NCBI GenBank assembly: GCA_945919165.1
Contig: CAMEIZ010000123.1
Span: forward strand, 1 to 5,162
Direction: 5' to 3'
Length of the DNA stretch: 5,162 nucleotides
Source of the DNA: an uncultured Traorella sp.
Lineage (GTDB): Bacteria > Bacillota_I > Bacilli_A > Erysipelotrichales > Erysipelotrichaceae
In this document: in pieces, positions 4,754-5,162 of the stretch
Layout of the letters: each line of letters begins with the position of its first letter
How positions within the stretch are numbered: the first letter of the stretch is position 1
The notes under the pieces: model-generated
What the model saw: the letters and a program-made list of their open reading frames with translations, nothing else
What the model was told of the DNA's origin: nothing
The model's database searches: none
Made by a program: the position numbers and the translations under genes

Positions 4754-5162
4754 ATGATTTTTTTTGACAGCGCATCTACAACACCTCTGAATCCAGAGGT
4801 GTTAAAAACGTATCACTATCTTTTAGAAAACTATTATGCCAACAGTGATTCACTTTATGAAACAGGCATCAAAGTAAGCAATTTGATGGAACAGAGCCGT
4901 CAGCAGATTGCTCAGCTGCTCCATGTCCATGATGAAGAAATATTTTTTACCAGTGGAGCTTCGGAAAGCAACAATATGCTGATTAAAGGAGTTGCTTTTG
5001 CCTATCAGCATAAAGGAAAGCATTTAATTACAAGTAATATCGAGCATTCTTCAGTACAAGGGGCATTTAAACAACTCGAAGAAGTATTTGGTTTTGATGT
5101 CAGTTATGTGCCTGTTAATGAAAAGGGAGTCGTTGAACCTGAAACATTAAAAAAGTATTTAA
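4754..5162 (+). CDS. Cysteine desulfurase, NifS/IscS family (5' part, runs off window)
   Basis: The first 136 residues of a class V PLP-dependent aminotransferase-fold enzyme are present. Family landmarks are FDSASTTPLNPEVL (4-17, corresponding to the usual LDNAATTP), YYANSDSLYETG (27-38, in place of FGNPSSxHxxG), FFTSGASESNNMLIKG (64-79, the PLP phosphate-binding TSGATESNN segment) and SNIEHSSV (94-101, with H98 stacking on the PLP ring). The catalytic Lys and the persulfide Cys lie beyond the window. The enzyme removes sulfur from cysteine for Fe-S clusters or thiolated tRNA. In Bacilli the desulfurase next to ezrA (NifZ in B. subtilis) works with ThiI in 4-thiouridine synthesis, so that role is likely but depends on the unseen next gene. 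AGGGAG (4740-4745), inside the end of ezrA, is spaced 8 nt from the ATG, which supports co-transcription and coupling with ezrA. The FGNPSS loop is noticeably divergent. Confidence 0.93.
   Translation, partial: MIFFDSASTTPLNPEVLKTYHYLLENYYANSDSLYETGIKVSNLMEQSRQQIAQLLHVHDEEIFFTSGASESNNMLIKGVAFAYQHKGKHLITSNIEHSSVQGAFKQLEEVFGFDVSYVPVNEKGVVEPETLKKYL

Overview
The window reads as a conserved chromosomal stretch of a low-GC Gram-positive bacterium (Bacillota). Canonical AGGAGG ribosome-binding sites, a zinc-free S4 of the Bacillus type, EzrA and a YfmF/YfmH-type M16 pair all point there. The AT-rich codon use and the divergence from Bacillus sequences make an Erysipelotrichia-like lineage plausible, but that placement is inference. 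I see no mobile element, CRISPR array, tRNA or rRNA.

Layout. Positions 1-1488 (+) hold the 3' end of an inactive-type M16 peptidase homologue (YfmF-like) and, overlapping it by 8 nt, a complete M16 zinc peptidase homologue (YfmH-like). Homologues of this pair are linked to the aminopentanol modification of elongation factor P. Convergent to them, with 3 nt between the stop codons, is a short single-stranded DNA-binding protein without the acidic tail (1492-1812, -). A 415-nt divergent intergenic region follows. It carries one promoter for ssb on the minus strand and a strong extended -10 promoter for rpsD on the plus strand. It also encodes a structured leader of about 175 nt whose pairing, including a likely pseudoknot, fits an S4 autoregulatory element. 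rpsD (2228-2830) ends at a very strong intrinsic terminator. A new promoter then drives ezrA (3011-4750), which is followed after 3 nt by a truncated cysteine desulfurase gene (4754 to the window end).

How the genes fit together. Three transcription units are apparent: yfmF-yfmH, ssb alone, and rpsD alone with its own feedback leader. A fourth, ezrA plus the desulfurase, runs out of the window. EzrA regulates FtsZ ring assembly at the membrane. The desulfurase supplies sulfur; in Bacilli a desulfurase beside ezrA is typically paired with ThiI for tRNA 4-thiouridine, but thiI would lie outside this window.

No wholly new system is evident. The most rewarding parts are the rpsD leader RNA, the inverted repeats touching both divergent promoters, and a substitution in the conserved C-terminal patch of EzrA.
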